Shown: positions 1 through 9,806, numbered from the stretch's first letter. The stretch: DNA of 64,000 nucleotides from Patulibacter americanus DSM 16676 (GCF_000420025.1 NZ_ATUD01000012.1:62001-126000), one strand, 5' to 3'. Program-made: numbers and translations. Notes: generated by a model from the sequence alone, not told the origin.

Positions 1-14
1 CCCACGCGCGCTCC

Positions 15-1058
15 GTGAGCGACCCCGACATCGGCTGGCCGACCGCCCTGCGCCAGGAGCTCGGCCTCCGGAAGCTGTCGCCCCGGCCGTGCACGGGGAG
101 CCCGAGCCGCGCGGCCATCCGTCTGCAGGACCGCATCGGCCGGCGCGACCCGCGCAACCGGCTCTACACGATCTTCCACGACCGGCCGAACGAGAACATG
201 TGGGGGAACCTCTGGTACACGGCCTGCGACGGCGGGCGCCTGCAGGTGGGCGTCGCGAGCACGGGCACGCCGCGCAACACCCGGCGCGCCGTGGCCCGGG
301 CGCGGCGGTTCCTGCGGGAGCGGGGACAGACCCGCGACGTGCGGCTCGTCGCGGTCCGCTCGACGTACCGGCAGCTCATGGAGGCGCAGGACGCGTTCGA
401 GGACGCCTTCGCGGCGCAGTTCGCGGCCGACCTGTTCTCGTCGGGCATCGACACGAGCCGCAACGCCGTCGAGATCGAGGTGTTCAGCGACGCGACACCG
501 GCGGACCGGTCGGCGATGCGCGCGTTCGCCGCCGCCTCGCCGGTCAACGTCCTGCTGCGGTTCGAGCCCGCCCCGGACCCGAACGCGCCGCTGGCCACGT
601 ACGAGGGGTCGTTCACCATCGACCGTGCGACGCTGCGGCGCGGCAGCCGCGACGTCACCGTGACGGTGGAGGACACGAGCTGCGCGTCGGACGAGACGTT
701 CGACTCGGCCGCGCGCTTCGCGGGCGTGGACGTGCGCCGGGTCGGCCGGGCGTTCGCGTTCGCCGCGCGATTCCGGGTGAACCCGGACTGGCCCCGCTTC
801 TCGACCTGCGAGGGCGTGATCGACCCGCGGCTGTCCGTGACGACGACCGTCCGCCTTCCGGGCCCGCTGGGCCGCCGCGGGATCGTGGACGGCGCGAAGG
901 AGCTCGGCAGCTCGCGGACCGTCGTCGTCCCGCCCGTGGGCGTGAATGCGATCCGCTCGCTCGTCCCGCGGTACGTCTACGCCGGCGAGGACTGCGACGC
1001 CGGGCCGGTCCGCCGGGCGTTCCGCGCTCAGTCGAAGACCGATTGGTGCTCGTTCTGA
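15..1058 (+). CDS. Hypothetical protein, possibly 5'-truncated by the window edge
   Basis: I do not recognise a named family. The frame opens with GTG at 15 but stays open to base 1, so the true start, and any signal peptide, may lie outside the window. About residues 50-135 hold a compact module (NLWY..CDGG.LQVGV, then RFLRERG, then a VAVRSTYRQL stretch). It recalls small alpha/beta modules of secreted actinobacterial proteins that pair a short beta hairpin with a long helix. The second half is beta-rich with paired cysteines (TSCAS, STCEG, EDCD, DWCSF), which suggests disulphides and export. It converges on the chemoreceptor gene at 1341, with a strong stem-loop between. Function unknown. 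Confidence 0.6.
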   Translation: MSDPDIGWPTALRQELGLRKLSPRPCTGSPSRAAIRLQDRIGRRDPRNRLYTIFHDRPNENMWGNLWYTACDGGRLQVGVASTGTPRNTRRAVARARRFLRERGQTRDVRLVAVRSTYRQLMEAQDAFEDAFAAQFAADLFSSGIDTSRNAVEIEVFSDATPADRSAMRAFAAASPVNVLLRFEPAPDPNAPLATYEGSFTIDRATLRRGSRDVTVTVEDTSCASDETFDSAARFAGVDVRRVGRAFAFAARFRVNPDWPRFSTCEGVIDPRLSVTTTVRLPGPLGRRGIVDGAKELGSSRTVVVPPVGVNAIRSLVPRYVYAGEDCDAGPVRRAFRAQSKTDWCSF

Positions 1059-1170
1059 GGGAGCCCGCCCCGCGAGGGTGGGCCGAAGGCCGTCGCAGCG
1101 CGGAGCGGGGAGGCCGTGGGGCCGGACGCGTCCTGGTCGCCGGCTTGGGCGGCGCACCCGAGCGACGCGC

Positions 1171-1285
1171 GGTCGAGGCGGATCGTCGTCACCGGAGGAC
1201 GCGAATCCGCCTCACCGGACCGTGACCCGCCCGGGGCCGGAGGGTCGAGGCGGATCGTCGTCACCGGATGACGACGATCCGCCTC
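1171..1285. repeat. Two tandem stem-loops built from a 26-bp direct repeat; probable bidirectional terminator
   Basis: An identical 26-bp sequence occurs at 1171-1196 and 1243-1268. In the second copy, GAGGCGGATCGTCGTCA (1247-1263) is followed after a 5-nt loop by its exact reverse complement (1269-1285), a 17-bp perfect stem. The first copy pairs over 9 bp with 1205-1213. The repeats lie between two convergent genes, where a two-way terminator is expected. The duplication could instead mark a dispersed palindromic element. Confidence 0.7.
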
Positions 1286-1340
1286 GGCGCGGCGCGGCCG
1301 CCCGCGGCCGCCCGCCAGCCCGCCCGCGCCTCGCCAGCCC

Positions 1341-3569
1341 CTACGTCAGCGAGAACTGCCCGACGAGCTCCTCGAGCCGCGCCGCCTGGTCGGCGAGCTG
1401 CTCGGCCGACGTGGCGATCTGCAGCGTCGAGGCGCTCGTCTCCTCCACGGAGGCGGAGACCTGCTGGGCGGAGGCGGAGGAGGACTCGGCCACGGCGGAG
1501 ACGCCGCCGACGTCGTTCTGCATGCGGCGGGCGGCCTCCTCGATGCGGGCGATGGCGCCGGCGATCTGGCCGACGAGCTGGTCGACCTCGCCGAAGCTCT
1601 CGTCGATGCGGCCGAACGCCGTCTGGGTCTGTTCGACCGTGACGGCACCGTCGGCGGTGCGGCGCTCGCCCTCGGCGACGACGGCGATGGCCCGCTCGGT
1701 CTCGTGCTGCATCTCCGAGATCAGGCCCCCGATGGTGTCGGCCGCGGTGCGCGACTCCTCGGCGAGCTTGCGGACCTGCTCGGCCACGACGGCGAAGCCG
1801 CGGCCCTGCTCGCCGGCGCGCGCGGCCTCGATGGCGGCGTTGAGCGCCAGCAGGTTGGTCTGGTCGGCGATCCCCGTGATCGCGTCGACGATGCCGCCGA
1901 TGTGCTCGGACCGGGCACCCAGCGCGGTGATCGCGGCGGTCGCCTCGGCGGACGCGTCGCGCACGGCGACCATGGCGGCCGTCGCGGCGGCCGCGGCGTC
2001 GGTGCCCTCGCGGGCCAGGTCGCGGGCGCGGCCGGCGGCGCGGACGGAGCCGTTCGCGTGGTCGGCACCCTCGCGGCTGGCCTCGGTGACCTCCTCGCCG
2101 CTGCGACGCACGGACTCGAGCGACTCGACCTGGCGCTCAGCGCCGGTGGCGACGTCGGTGACCGCGTGGGCGATCTCCTCGACCGCGCGGCCGGCCTCGT
2201 TCGAGCTCGACGCGAGCTCGTGGGACGCGGTCGTCAGCGTGCCGGCGGTCGAGCTGACCTCGCCGACCATCGTGCGCAGGCGCTCGGTCATGGTGCGGAA
2301 GGCGTGGCCCAGGACGTCCTTGTCCGAGCGCGGCTCGACGTCGTGCGTCAGGTCGCCGCGGGCGATGGCGTCGGCGGTGTCGGCGGTGCCGCGGAGCGAG
2401 GTGACCATGTGGTCGAACGCGGTCGACATGCGGCCGATCTCGTCCTCGGAGTGCGCGGTGACGGTGACGTCGAGGTCGCCCTGCGCGATGCGCTCGGCGG
2501 CGTCGGCGACCTCGCGGACGGGCCGGCCGATGCGGGTGGCGACGAACGCGATGGCGGCGCCGACGAGCAGCAGGGCGATCAGGCCGACGACGATGAGCTT
2601 GGTGCGCAGCGCGTGGACGCTGGCGAGGATCTCGGCCTCGGGGGCGGAGGCGACGAAGCCCCAGCCGCCGTTCTTGACCGGTGCGTAGAAGAGGACGGAG
2701 CGCTCTCCGCTGATCGGGTCGGTCGTCGTGACGTTCCCGGTGCGTCCGGCCTTGATGCCGTCGGCGATCGTGGTGAGCTCCGGCGTGCTCTTCTCCTTCG
2801 CCAGGCCGGCGAGGGTCTTCGTGCCGAGCCACTTCGCGTTGGGCGAGGTGACCATGGAGCCGGAGTTCGAGACGACGAAGGCGTAGCCCGAGTCGAGCAC
2901 GTCGACCTGCTTGGCCTGCCGGGCCAGCGCACCGAGGGCCACGTCGACGCCGGCCACGCCGACGGACTTGCCACCCGCGCCGCGGATCGGGCTGGTGTAG
3001 CTCGTCATCATCACGCCGGCGTCGACGTACGGCTCGGCGACGAAGTCCTTGCGGGTCTCGAGCGGGACGGTGTAGTAGTCGTCGATCGACCAGCTGTCGC
3101 CGTTCTCGGCGTCCTCGAAGCTCGTGCCCGACAGCTTGCCCTCCGGGCGGTTCCACCAGTAGGCGAACCGGCCCGCGGCGTCGCCGAGCGGATCGCCCTT
3201 GAACGCGGCGTCGTTGCCGTCGTAGGCGTCCGGCTCGAACCCGGCCCACACGCCGAACGTGCTGGGGTTCCGGCGGACGAAGCGCTCGAGCACCGCGCGA
3301 CCCGTCGGGCGGTCGAGCCCGGTGGCGCCCTCGAAGGCGGCAGCGATGCTGTGCGCGGTCGTCTGGTTGGCCTCGGCCTGGCCGTCGAACCGCGCGGCCT
3401 CCTTGCCGATGAGCTGCGTCATCTCGCCGTACACCGCCTTCTCCTGGGCCGACGAGCTCGCACGGATCGCGAGCGCGGTCAGCACGACGATCGCGAGGGC
3501 GACCACCGGCAGGACCTGGAGGAGCAGGCGTGTGCGGAGCGTGCGGGGACGGGGAAGCTTCCTGAGCAT
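1341..3569 (-). CDS. Methyl-accepting chemotaxis protein with dCACHE-type sensor
   Basis: A transmembrane chemoreceptor that would signal to CheA/CheW. Residues about 13-35 form the first membrane helix. A long periplasmic region (about 40-315) has the double-Cache pattern ([21 protein letters not shown]). The second helix is near 325-347, followed by a HAMP linker and a long coiled-coil signalling domain. The hairpin tip reads [20 protein letters not shown], the diagnostic MCP core. At 742 aa it is full length for the family. No che genes are nearby, so it is an orphan receptor; ligand unknown. The second MCP, at 15770, shares the tip but has a different sensor. Confidence 0.93.
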   Translation of the reverse strand: MLRKLPRPRTLRTRLLLQVLPVVALAIVVLTALAIRASSSAQEKAVYGEMTQLIGKEAARFDGQAEANQTTAHSIAAAFEGATGLDRPTGRAVLERFVRRNPSTFGVWAGFEPDAYDGNDAAFKGDPLGDAAGRFAYWWNRPEGKLSGTSFEDAENGDSWSIDDYYTVPLETRKDFVAEPYVDAGVMMTSYTSPIRGAGGKSVGVAGVDVALGALARQAKQVDVLDSGYAFVVSNSGSMVTSPNAKWLGTKTLAGLAKEKSTPELTTIADGIKAGRTGNVTTTDPISGERSVLFYAPVKNGGWGFVASAPEAEILASVHALRTKLIVVGLIALLLVGAAIAFVATRIGRPVREVADAAERIAQGDLDVTVTAHSEDEIGRMSTAFDHMVTSLRGTADTADAIARGDLTHDVEPRSDKDVLGHAFRTMTERLRTMVGEVSSTAGTLTTASHELASSSNEAGRAVEEIAHAVTDVATGAERQVESLESVRRSGEEVTEASREGADHANGSVRAAGRARDLAREGTDAAAAATAAMVAVRDASAEATAAITALGARSEHIGGIVDAITGIADQTNLLALNAAIEAARAGEQGRGFAVVAEQVRKLAEESRTAADTIGGLISEMQHETERAIAVVAEGERRTADGAVTVEQTQTAFGRIDESFGEVDQLVGQIAGAIARIEEAARRMQNDVGGVSAVAESSSASAQQVSASVEETSASTLQIATSAEQLADQAARLEELVGQFSLT

Positions 3570-3618
3570 GGCCCCTCGGTCATCGGCGGGGTCCGGCAGG
3601 ACTTGACCCTCCGGTGCG

Positions 3619-4668
3619 CTAGCGCTTGGCCTGCCGCACGACGACCGTCCGCTTGGCGGCGGCGTGCCGGGCGTCGCCGGCGTAGCTGGCGCGCACCGAG
3701 AGGCTCGTGGTGCGGGTGGGCAGGCGGCCCGTCCACGTCACGCGGCCCCGGCGCACCGTCGCGGTCTCCCGCATCGACCGCAGGCGCTGGCGGCCCCGGC
3801 GCGGGGTCACCCGCAACGCGACGGACCCGGTGGCCGTCCTCGGGGTGAGGGCGACGGTCATGCGGCCGCGGCGCCGGGTCGCGCTGCCGCGGAGGGTGCC
3901 GGAGACCTTCAGGCGCACGGCGCGGCGGACGACCGGCGGCGGCGCGGGAGGCGACGGCGGCTGCTGGGTCTGCGGCGGCGCGCAGCCCACGGCGGGCAGC
4001 GCCGGGGCGACCGTGGCGGCGGCGGCCGGGTTCTCGTTGCCGGCGGCGTCGACGAGCCAGAGCGAGGCGCTGAAGGACGCCGTCGGGGTGCCGCAGGCGT
4101 CGAGCGGCGCGGGGTCGATGGGGATCGCGACGTCCGTGGGCGCCGAGCGGCCGTCGATGCAGGTACCGGCCGTCGTCTGCGGGGCGTGCGTGCACCGGGT
4201 CCAGCGCACGGCCACCACCGGGGCGTTCTGCGCCTCGCCCGGGAGGACGACCGGACGCATGATGCCGCCGCCCACGGGCGGGATCCGCCAGTCCGCGACC
4301 GTCGGCACGCCCGGTGCGGTGCGGTCGATCGCGATGTCGACGAGCCCCTTGTAGAAGAGGCCGGTGCCCTCGGTCTGCAGCGCGAAGACGTAGCGGCCCT
4401 CGGCCAGCCCGCCGAACGCGGCGGAGGCCTCGGGCCCGGCTCCCGGTACGCACGCACCACCGGCGGCGGGGCAGAGCGACCACACGTCGTCTTTCGTGGG
4501 CGCCGCGGGACGCCGCCACGTGACCGTGATCGCGTCGGCCGTCGTGAACCGCGACGGGGATACCGCGAGGGCCGGGTCGTAGCCCGTCTGGGCCGCGGCG
4601 GACGCCGGCAGGAGGGCGAGGGCGCAGAGCGCGGCGGGGAGCGCGGACCGTGGGGGAAGGGTGCGCAT
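3619..4668 (-). CDS. Secreted protein with basic beta-rich C-terminal module
   Basis: I chose the ATG at 4668 because it begins a clear Sec signal peptide ([20 protein letters not shown], then AAAQ); the frame is open further upstream but overlaps the ligD end. The mature protein (about 325 aa) has two small-disulphide beta segments with cysteines ([24 protein letters not shown]), a Pro-rich spacer ([13 protein letters not shown]), and an Arg-rich terminal module. That module resembles the Ig-like tails of other exported proteins in this window. Probably a cell-surface protein. It lies 50 bp upstream of the chemoreceptor start on the same strand. No enzyme motif is seen. Confidence 0.75.
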   Translation of the reverse strand: MRTLPPRSALPAALCALALLPASAAAQTGYDPALAVSPSRFTTADAITVTWRRPAAPTKDDVWSLCPAAGGACVPGAGPEASAAFGGLAEGRYVFALQTEGTGLFYKGLVDIAIDRTAPGVPTVADWRIPPVGGGIMRPVVLPGEAQNAPVVAVRWTRCTHAPQTTAGTCIDGRSAPTDVAIPIDPAPLDACGTPTASFSASLWLVDAAGNENPAAAATVAPALPAVGCAPPQTQQPPSPPAPPPVVRRAVRLKVSGTLRGSATRRRGRMTVALTPRTATGSVALRVTPRRGRQRLRSMRETATVRRGRVTWTGRLPTRTTSLSVRASYAGDARHAAAKRTVVVRQAKR

Positions 4669-4768
4669 CGCGCGGCGAACGTACACGCCGCACACGGCCC
4701 GTCCAACGAAGCTGGACCAGTGGCGGCGCGGGCGTCTGGACGCCCCGCCCCGACGGTGGACGAACCGT

Positions 4769-7366
4769 CTAGCCGCCCAGTTGCGGCACGTCCTGCTGCA
4801 GCGAGAGCAGCGGCGCGAACAGGTCGCCGTCGCGCTCCACCCGGGCCAGCACGTCGTCCGTGAGGAACACGAGGTCGTCGGGGTCGCCGGAGGCCTCGCA
4901 CGCCTCGACCTCGTCCCAGCTGACCGGGGTGGAGACGGACGGCCGCGGACGCGCGCGCAGCGAGTACACACCGATCGTCGTCTTGTGCTGGTCGTTCTGG
5001 CTCCAGTCGATGAGCACCTTGCCGCCCCGCAGGTCCTTCTTCATGCGCGAGACGACGAGGTCGGGCAGGTGCTGTTCCATGAGCGCGGCGAGCGCGTGGG
5101 CGAACGGCTTGGTCTGCTCGTACGTGGCATCCCCGTTGAGGGGCACGTAGAGCTGCAGGCCCTTCGAGCCCGACGTCTTGGGGAACGCCTGCAGCCCGAG
5201 CTGGTCGAGGACCTCGCGGATCGCCAGCCCGACGCGGCAGCACTCGACGATCGTCGTGCCGGGCCCCGGGTCGAGGTCGAACACGACGGAGCGCGGCCCG
5301 GTCACGCCGCCGGGGCCCTGCGGGTCGCCGTGGGAGAGCGAGGGGTGCAGCTCGAGCGCCGCGAGGTTGGCGGCCCACAGGAGCGTCGGCAGGTCCTGCA
5401 GGAGGACGAAGTCGATCACGCCCTCCTTGCGCGAGTGCGGGACGGGCGTCGTCGTGACCCACTCCGGGCGGTGCTTCGTCGCGTTCTTCTCGAAGAACGC
5501 CTTGCCCTCCACGCCGTTGGGGTAGCGCTTGAACGTGACGGGGTGGTCGCGGTGCTGGGCGAGCATGACCGGCGCGATCCGCGCGTAGTACGCGAGCACC
5601 TGCGCCTTCGTGAACCCCGTGTCGGGGTAGAGCACCTTGTCGAGGTTGGAGAGCTTGAGCGTGCGCCCTTCGACCTCGATCTCGACCGCCTTGCCGGCGG
5701 ACGGGATGAGGTCAGCGGCGGGGGAGGGCGGCAGGTCCTCCGCCTTCGTCGCTGGCCGCTTCTTCGCCGTGGCCTTCTTCGGCGTCGCGGCCTTCTTCGC
5801 CGCCGGAGCGTCGCTCGCCGCCGCCTTCGTCGTCGTGATCTCCTTCCCCGTGTCCTCGCCCTCCTTCGCCGCTGTCCCCTCGACCGGCTCGGCCTCCTCG
5901 GCCGCCGCATCCTCGGCCGCTCCCTGGGCGGCGGGCAGCTCGCGGACGACGTCCTTGGCCGCCTTGTCCGTGCGCAGGCCCTGGTAGGAGCCGTGGCGGA
6001 TCGCGCCGTCGGAGGTCCACTCCGCGAACCGCACCTCGCAGACGAGCTTGGGGGTGGCGAATCGCGCCTCCCTCGGCGGCTGGCGGCCCGTGAACGGGGA
6101 GGACTTCCGCTCGAGCCGCTCCAGCCGGCCCGTCAGGTCCTTCAGCGTGGCCTGGTCAAAGCCCGTGCCGACCCCGCCGGCGTAGTGCAGCTCGCCCGCG
6201 TCGTCGTAGACGCCGAGCTGCAGCGACCCGAGCACACCGGCGCGACCGCCCTTGCCGGGGATCCAGCCGCCGACCACGAACTCCTGTCGCTGCTCGTTCT
6301 TGATCTTCAGCCAGGAGTCGGCGCGACGGCCGGGGCGGTACGGCGCGTCGACCTTCTTCGCGATCACGCCCTCCAGGCCCTGCTGGGCGGTCGCCGCCAG
6401 CAGCGCCTCACCGACCCCGATGTGGGCCGGCGGCGTCTGCCAGTGCGGTCCGTCGAGCTCGAGCGCCTCGAGCCGCTCGCGCCGCTCCTCCCACGAGAGG
6501 TCCACGAGCGGGTGCCCGTCGAGCCACAGCACGTCGAAGACCATGAGCGTGACGGGTCGCTTCTCCGCCAGCCGCTTCACGTGCGTCCCGCGCGCGTGCA
6601 TGCGGGACTGCAGCGCCTGGAAGCTCGGGCGTCCCTCGTCGTCGAAGGCGATGACCTCGGCGTCGAGGATCACCTCGTGCATCGAGAGCGCGGGGTTCAG
6701 CGCGCGCAGCTCGGGATACGCCGCCGTGATGTCGTTGCCGTTGCGCGACAGCAGATGCAGCCGGCCGGGCTGGGAGTGCACGACGGCCCGCACGCCGTCC
6801 CACTTGACCTCGAACGCCCACCGCTCCGGGTCGCGGGGGAGCGTGCCGGCGCGGGCGAGCATCGGCGCGATCGTCTCGGGCATCGGCTCCGCCGTCTCGT
6901 CCTCCGGCGGGTCCATCCGGTGGATCATCCAGTCCTTCGGGTCCTTGCCCGCGGGGAAGAGCACGTAGCGGCCGCGCAGCCGCTCCCCGTGGAAGACGAC
7001 CATGACCTCCTTCTCGCGCCACTTCTCCAGCGTGTAGGTGCCGTGGTCCCAGATCGACATCTCGCCGGCCCCGTAGTTGCCCTCGGGGATCGTGCCGTGG
7101 AAGTCGATGTACTCCAGGGGGTGGTCCTCGGTGTGGACCGCCTTGCGGTTCTGCTCCGGATCGGTCGGGATCCCGTTGGGCACGGCCCACGAGGCGAGGA
7201 CCCCGTCGTGCTCGAGCCGCAGGTCCCAGTGCAGCCGCGTGGCGTGGTGCTCGTGGACGACGAACCGCGGCGCGTCGGGCTCGGGCGGCGGCGCGCCGTC
7301 CCCCGTGGGCTCGGGGGTGTCGTCGAAGCGGCGCTTCCGGCGGTAGTCCTGCAGGCGCTCGGCCAT
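4769..7366 (-). CDS. ligD: Multifunctional ATP-dependent DNA ligase LigD (PE-LIG-POL)
   Basis: The non-homologous end-joining enzyme that trims, fills and seals double-strand breaks with Ku. I started at ATG 7366 (MAERLQDYRRKRRF); 865 aa, normal for a three-domain LigD. Residues about 33-150 are the 3'-phosphoesterase (HHATRLHWDLRLE; EGNYGAGEM). Residues about 165-475 are the adenylating ligase: motif I KWDG with catalytic Lys188, motif IV EGVIAKK 331-337, motif V WLKIK 351-355. An Ala/Lys/Glu linker (about 480-548) leads to the primase-like polymerase domain with the metal site DLDPG near 696-700. The domain order is that of Pseudomonas LigD, not the mycobacterial POL-first order. No ku gene is in this window. 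Confidence 0.96.
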   Translation of the reverse strand: MAERLQDYRRKRRFDDTPEPTGDGAPPPEPDAPRFVVHEHHATRLHWDLRLEHDGVLASWAVPNGIPTDPEQNRKAVHTEDHPLEYIDFHGTIPEGNYGAGEMSIWDHGTYTLEKWREKEVMVVFHGERLRGRYVLFPAGKDPKDWMIHRMDPPEDETAEPMPETIAPMLARAGTLPRDPERWAFEVKWDGVRAVVHSQPGRLHLLSRNGNDITAAYPELRALNPALSMHEVILDAEVIAFDDEGRPSFQALQSRMHARGTHVKRLAEKRPVTLMVFDVLWLDGHPLVDLSWEERRERLEALELDGPHWQTPPAHIGVGEALLAATAQQGLEGVIAKKVDAPYRPGRRADSWLKIKNEQRQEFVVGGWIPGKGGRAGVLGSLQLGVYDDAGELHYAGGVGTGFDQATLKDLTGRLERLERKSSPFTGRQPPREARFATPKLVCEVRFAEWTSDGAIRHGSYQGLRTDKAAKDVVRELPAAQGAAEDAAAEEAEPVEGTAAKEGEDTGKEITTTKAAASDAPAAKKAATPKKATAKKRPATKAEDLPPSPAADLIPSAGKAVEIEVEGRTLKLSNLDKVLYPDTGFTKAQVLAYYARIAPVMLAQHRDHPVTFKRYPNGVEGKAFFEKNATKHRPEWVTTTPVPHSRKEGVIDFVLLQDLPTLLWAANLAALELHPSLSHGDPQGPGGVTGPRSVVFDLDPGPGTTIVECCRVGLAIREVLDQLGLQAFPKTSGSKGLQLYVPLNGDATYEQTKPFAHALAALMEQHLPDLVVSRMKKDLRGGKVLIDWSQNDQHKTTIGVYSLRARPRPSVSTPVSWDEVEACEASGDPDDLVFLTDDVLARVERDGDLFAPLLSLQQDVPQLGG

Positions 7367-7519
7367 GGGGCACCGTACGCCATGGGGGCGCCCGGTCCTG
7401 CCGGACGCCCACCTTCGCGCCGTCCGGTTCACGACACGGACTCGCCGCGGGCCCCGGCCGCGGGTACATTGCGGGCGCCGCGGAGCGCGTCCGCGCGTCC
7501 CACCCCTTCCGGAGGTCCC

Positions 7520-7939
7520 ATGACCGTCGCGTCCGTCCCGTCGCTTCCCGCCGTCCCCGTCCTCGCGTCGAGCACCACGACGATCGTGGTGCTCACGGTG
7601 CTGGCCGTGGCCTTCGTCGGCACGATCGTCGCGCTGCGCCGGATCGGCGACCGCCGCGCGGCCGAGGCGGGTGTGCCCCGGCGGAAGCTCTTCGGCGGCG
7701 CCGGCGCGGGCACGGGTGCGGCGGGCGCCGGTTACGCGGCCACGGGTGGCGACGACGAGCCGGGCCGCCGCGGCGAGGGCGGATCCGGCGGCGACGGCGG
7801 AACGGCCGGATCGGGGGACGCAAGCGGCAGCGGGCACGGCGGCGGCAGCGGCTGGTTCGGCGGCTGGGGCGACGGCGGTGGTGGTGGCTTCGACGGGGGC
7901 GGTGGTGGCGGTGGGGGCGACGGCGGCGGGGGCGGGTGA
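7520..7939 (+). CDS. Small single-pass membrane protein with glycine-rich tail
   Basis: A 139-aa protein starting at ATG 7520, with GGAGG at 7511-7515. One transmembrane helix (about residues 20-42, TTTIVVLTVLAVAFVGTIVA) is followed by a short basic stretch and a low-complexity tail of Gly/Asp/Ser that ends in GGGGGDGGGGG. Glycine-rich tails after one helix occur in TPM-phosphatase-like and surface proteins, but no such domain is present. It is divergent from ligD, 153 bp away. Function unknown. The codon pattern and SD make it a real gene rather than an antisense artefact. Confidence 0.65.
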   Translation: MTVASVPSLPAVPVLASSTTTIVVLTVLAVAFVGTIVALRRIGDRRAAEAGVPRRKLFGGAGAGTGAAGAGYAATGGDDEPGRRGEGGSGGDGGTAGSGDASGSGHGGGSGWFGGWGDGGGGGFDGGGGGGGGDGGGGG

Positions 7940-8157
7940 CCCGCGCGGTCGCCGGGGTTGCGCATCCCGCGTCGACGCCCGCGACCTGTGCAGCGCCACG
8001 ACCCGCGGACGCCGGCGATCCTGAGCACGGCCGCGACGTGCCCTGGATCGCGACGTGCGACGGGCCCCGACCGGCGAAGGGACGAGACCCGCGACTCGCC
8101 GGCCCCTGCCGACCTGTCACGCTAGGTGCGTGGTCGGCCCTCACAGGGTCGCCACCA

Positions 8158-8188
8158 GGGACCCGGCGGCCGCCACCGCGCGGGTCCC
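8158..8188 (+). terminator. Stem-loop terminator after the Gly-rich membrane protein gene
   Basis: GGGACCCG (8158-8165) pairs with CGGGTCCC (8181-8188) and is followed by GTTTCGTTCT, the only T-enriched stretch nearby. It sits between the convergent genes ending at 7939 and 8207. The rest of 7940-8157 shows no gene. Confidence 0.5.
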
Positions 8189-8206
8189 GTTTCGTTCTCC
8201 GGGCCG

Positions 8207-8701
8207 TTAGGGCCCAGGCAGCGGGCGTCGCATCCGGAAGTTCGTGAGCCGCTCGCCGCCGCGCGGCACGGATTGCTCCTCCAGCAGCACGAACCCATGG
8301 CGCTCGAACACCGGCCGGGCCGTGACGCTGGCCTCGACGGTCAGCTCCGCCAGTCCGGCGTCGTCGGCGGCGCGAACGATGTCGTGCAGCAGCGCGGACG
8401 CGACGCCGCGTCCGCCGCGGTCGGGGTGGACGAAGAGCATGTCGACGTGGCCGTGCGGATCCAGGTCCGCGAAGCCGGCGATCCGCCCGTCGAGCACCGC
8501 GACCCGCGTCGCCACCGCACGGCGCTGCGCGTCCCACGTCGCCGCGTCGCGGTCGCTCCCCAACCACGCCGCGATCTGGGCCGGCGTGTAGTCGCCGGCG
8601 GCGGTCTCGCGGATCGCGCGCACGAACGCCTCGAGCGTGGGCCGGGCGTCGCCGTCCGTGTAGGGACGCACGACGATCGAGGTGTCGGGCGACGTCGGCA
8701 C
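8207..8701 (-). CDS. GNAT family N-acetyltransferase
   Basis: A cytoplasmic acetyl-CoA-dependent acyltransferase of 164 aa, the usual single-domain length. The start is GTG 8701. The fold signature is complete: an N-terminal VVRPYTDGDAR strand-helix, the central beta4 FADLDPHGHVDMLFVHP, and the acetyl-CoA pyrophosphate loop DRGGRGVASALL (Q/RxxGxG/A). The terminal HGFVLLEEQSVPRGGERL is typical of the YafP/ElaA-like GNATs that end in N.RM. The substrate cannot be told from sequence. It is monocistronic, divergent from a 520-bp non-coding region. Confidence 0.9.
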   Translation of the reverse strand: MPTSPDTSIVVRPYTDGDARPTLEAFVRAIRETAAGDYTPAQIAAWLGSDRDAATWDAQRRAVATRVAVLDGRIAGFADLDPHGHVDMLFVHPDRGGRGVASALLHDIVRAADDAGLAELTVEASVTARPVFERHGFVLLEEQSVPRGGERLTNFRMRRPLPGP

Positions 8702-9221
8702 GGACGGTCACCCTAGAGCCGCCGCGAGGCCACCGCGACCTCGACCCGCAACAGGCCCCACGGTCGCGGGCGGCCCCCATCCCGGGGCGCCGAGGGCCTC
8801 GGGCGCCGCGCGGCGGGCGTCTGCAGATTGGGGGAGGTCGCAGACGCCGGTTGGGGGAGGCGGACCGGAACCACCCGCCGGGCGCCGGTGCGGGCCGGCC
8901 GCGTCGTCTCGGTGCGAGACGGCCTGTGCCTGTGGGCGATCTCGGCCGGCCTCGGACCAGCACGACACGCGCGAGGGCATCGGACGACTGGGGGAGGAGG
9001 CGAAACGCGTGGTCGCGGCCAGTTCGGCCGAAAACCGGACATCCGTCCACTTCGGTCCGAAGATCGGGACACCGCGCGAACGGTGGGGATCGCCCTCCAC
9101 CACGGCGATCCCGTCGTCGGGGGCCCGATCGGGGGGTTCCGGTGCTCAAGCGTGCACGGTGCGCGGCCGATGGGGGCCTATGCGAGCGGCCATATCGGCC
9201 GCCGAAGGCCTGGAGGGGCAC
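8702..9221 (+). other. 520-bp leader/intergenic region with repeated GGGGGAGG boxes
   Basis: I see no convincing gene here. The stretch contains the decamer TTGGGGGAGG at 8828-8837 and 8851-8860 and a third copy CTGGGGGAGG near 8989-8997. Close to its end is a short inverted repeat, GCGGCC-ATATC-GGCCGC (9187-9203). It is unusually long for this genome and precedes the receiver-only regulator, so it may hold that gene's promoter, a long leader, or a small RNA. Confidence 0.4.
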
Positions 9222-9677
9222 ATGGCGGCATGCGCGGCGGGGGACGCCACGAGCAGGGGTGAAGGGAGCGACGCCGAGGGCGGCGGTCCGTGCTCCGTCG
9301 TGGTCGCCGACGACCACGCGCGGTACCGCGACGGGCTCGTGCGCACGTTCGGCCGCTCGCCCGACCTCGAGGTCGTCGGCACCGCCACGGACGGCATGCA
9401 GGCCGTGCGTGTCGTGCGGCAGCTGCGCCCACAGCTCCTGGTCGTCGACGTCCGCATGCCCGTGCTCGACGGCCTGCAGGTGGCCGAGCTGCTGGCGGCC
9501 GACGACGAGTTCCGCCACACGCGCGTGGCGCTGATGTCCGCCGAGGGCGGGACCACCCTCGAGGACGCCGCCCGCAACGTCGGCGCCGTGCTGCTCGACA
9601 AGACGTGGCCGCGTGCCCGCATCCGTGAGGCCGTGCTCGAGCTCGCGGCGGCTTCGCGTCAAGACGTCGGCCGCTGA
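9222..9677 (+). CDS. Single-domain response regulator (receiver only)
   Basis: A 151-aa CheY-like protein. I start at ATG 9222, preceded by GGAGGGG at 9212-9218. A low-complexity N-terminus (about 25 aa) leads into the receiver fold: acidic pocket DD at residues 30-31, phosphoacceptor Asp76 in LLVVDVRMP, switch Ser in ALMSAEGG, and the conserved Lys127 in LLDKTWP. No output domain follows, so it must act by protein contact or in a phosphorelay. No histidine kinase lies next to it. The sequence is closer to the receivers of NarL/FixJ regulators (VVADDHARYRDGL) than to chemotaxis CheY, so it may be a truncated NarL-type regulator. The next gene is tRNA-Trp. Confidence 0.88.
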   Translation: MAACAAGDATSRGEGSDAEGGGPCSVVVADDHARYRDGLVRTFGRSPDLEVVGTATDGMQAVRVVRQLRPQLLVVDVRMPVLDGLQVAELLAADDEFRHTRVALMSAEGGTTLEDAARNVGAVLLDKTWPRARIREAVLELAAASRQDVGR

Positions 9678-9717
9678 CGGGCCCGACGGCCAGCCGACCC
9701 CCGGAGCGGCTCCCGGG

Positions 9718-9723
9718 TAAGAT
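9718..9723 (+). promoter_or_regulatory. -10-like element for tRNA-Trp
   Basis: TAAGAT lies 12 bp before the tRNA, in otherwise GC-only sequence. The -35 element is not clear. Confidence 0.4.
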
Positions 9724-9735
9724 TCTCGGCCGCCG

Positions 9736-9806
9736 GGGGGATTGGTGTATCGGTAACACGGCGGTCTCCAAAACCGCAACGCGAGGTTCGATTCCTCGAT
9801 CCCCCG
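9736..9806 (+). tRNA. trnW: tRNA-Trp (anticodon CCA)
   Basis: A complete cloverleaf of 71 nt. The acceptor GGGGGAT (9736-9742) pairs with ATCCCCC (9799-9805); discriminator G at 9806. The anticodon stem is GCGGT/ACCGC with loop CTCCAAA, giving CCA at 9768-9770. The T arm is CGAGG-TTCGATT-CCTCG. The 3' CCA is not encoded. Confidence 0.95.

Noticed and set aside
4661-7519. Long plus-strand open frame across ligD
   Set aside because: Antisense shadow of ligD. Only the part after ATG 7520 has an SD and a membrane helix.
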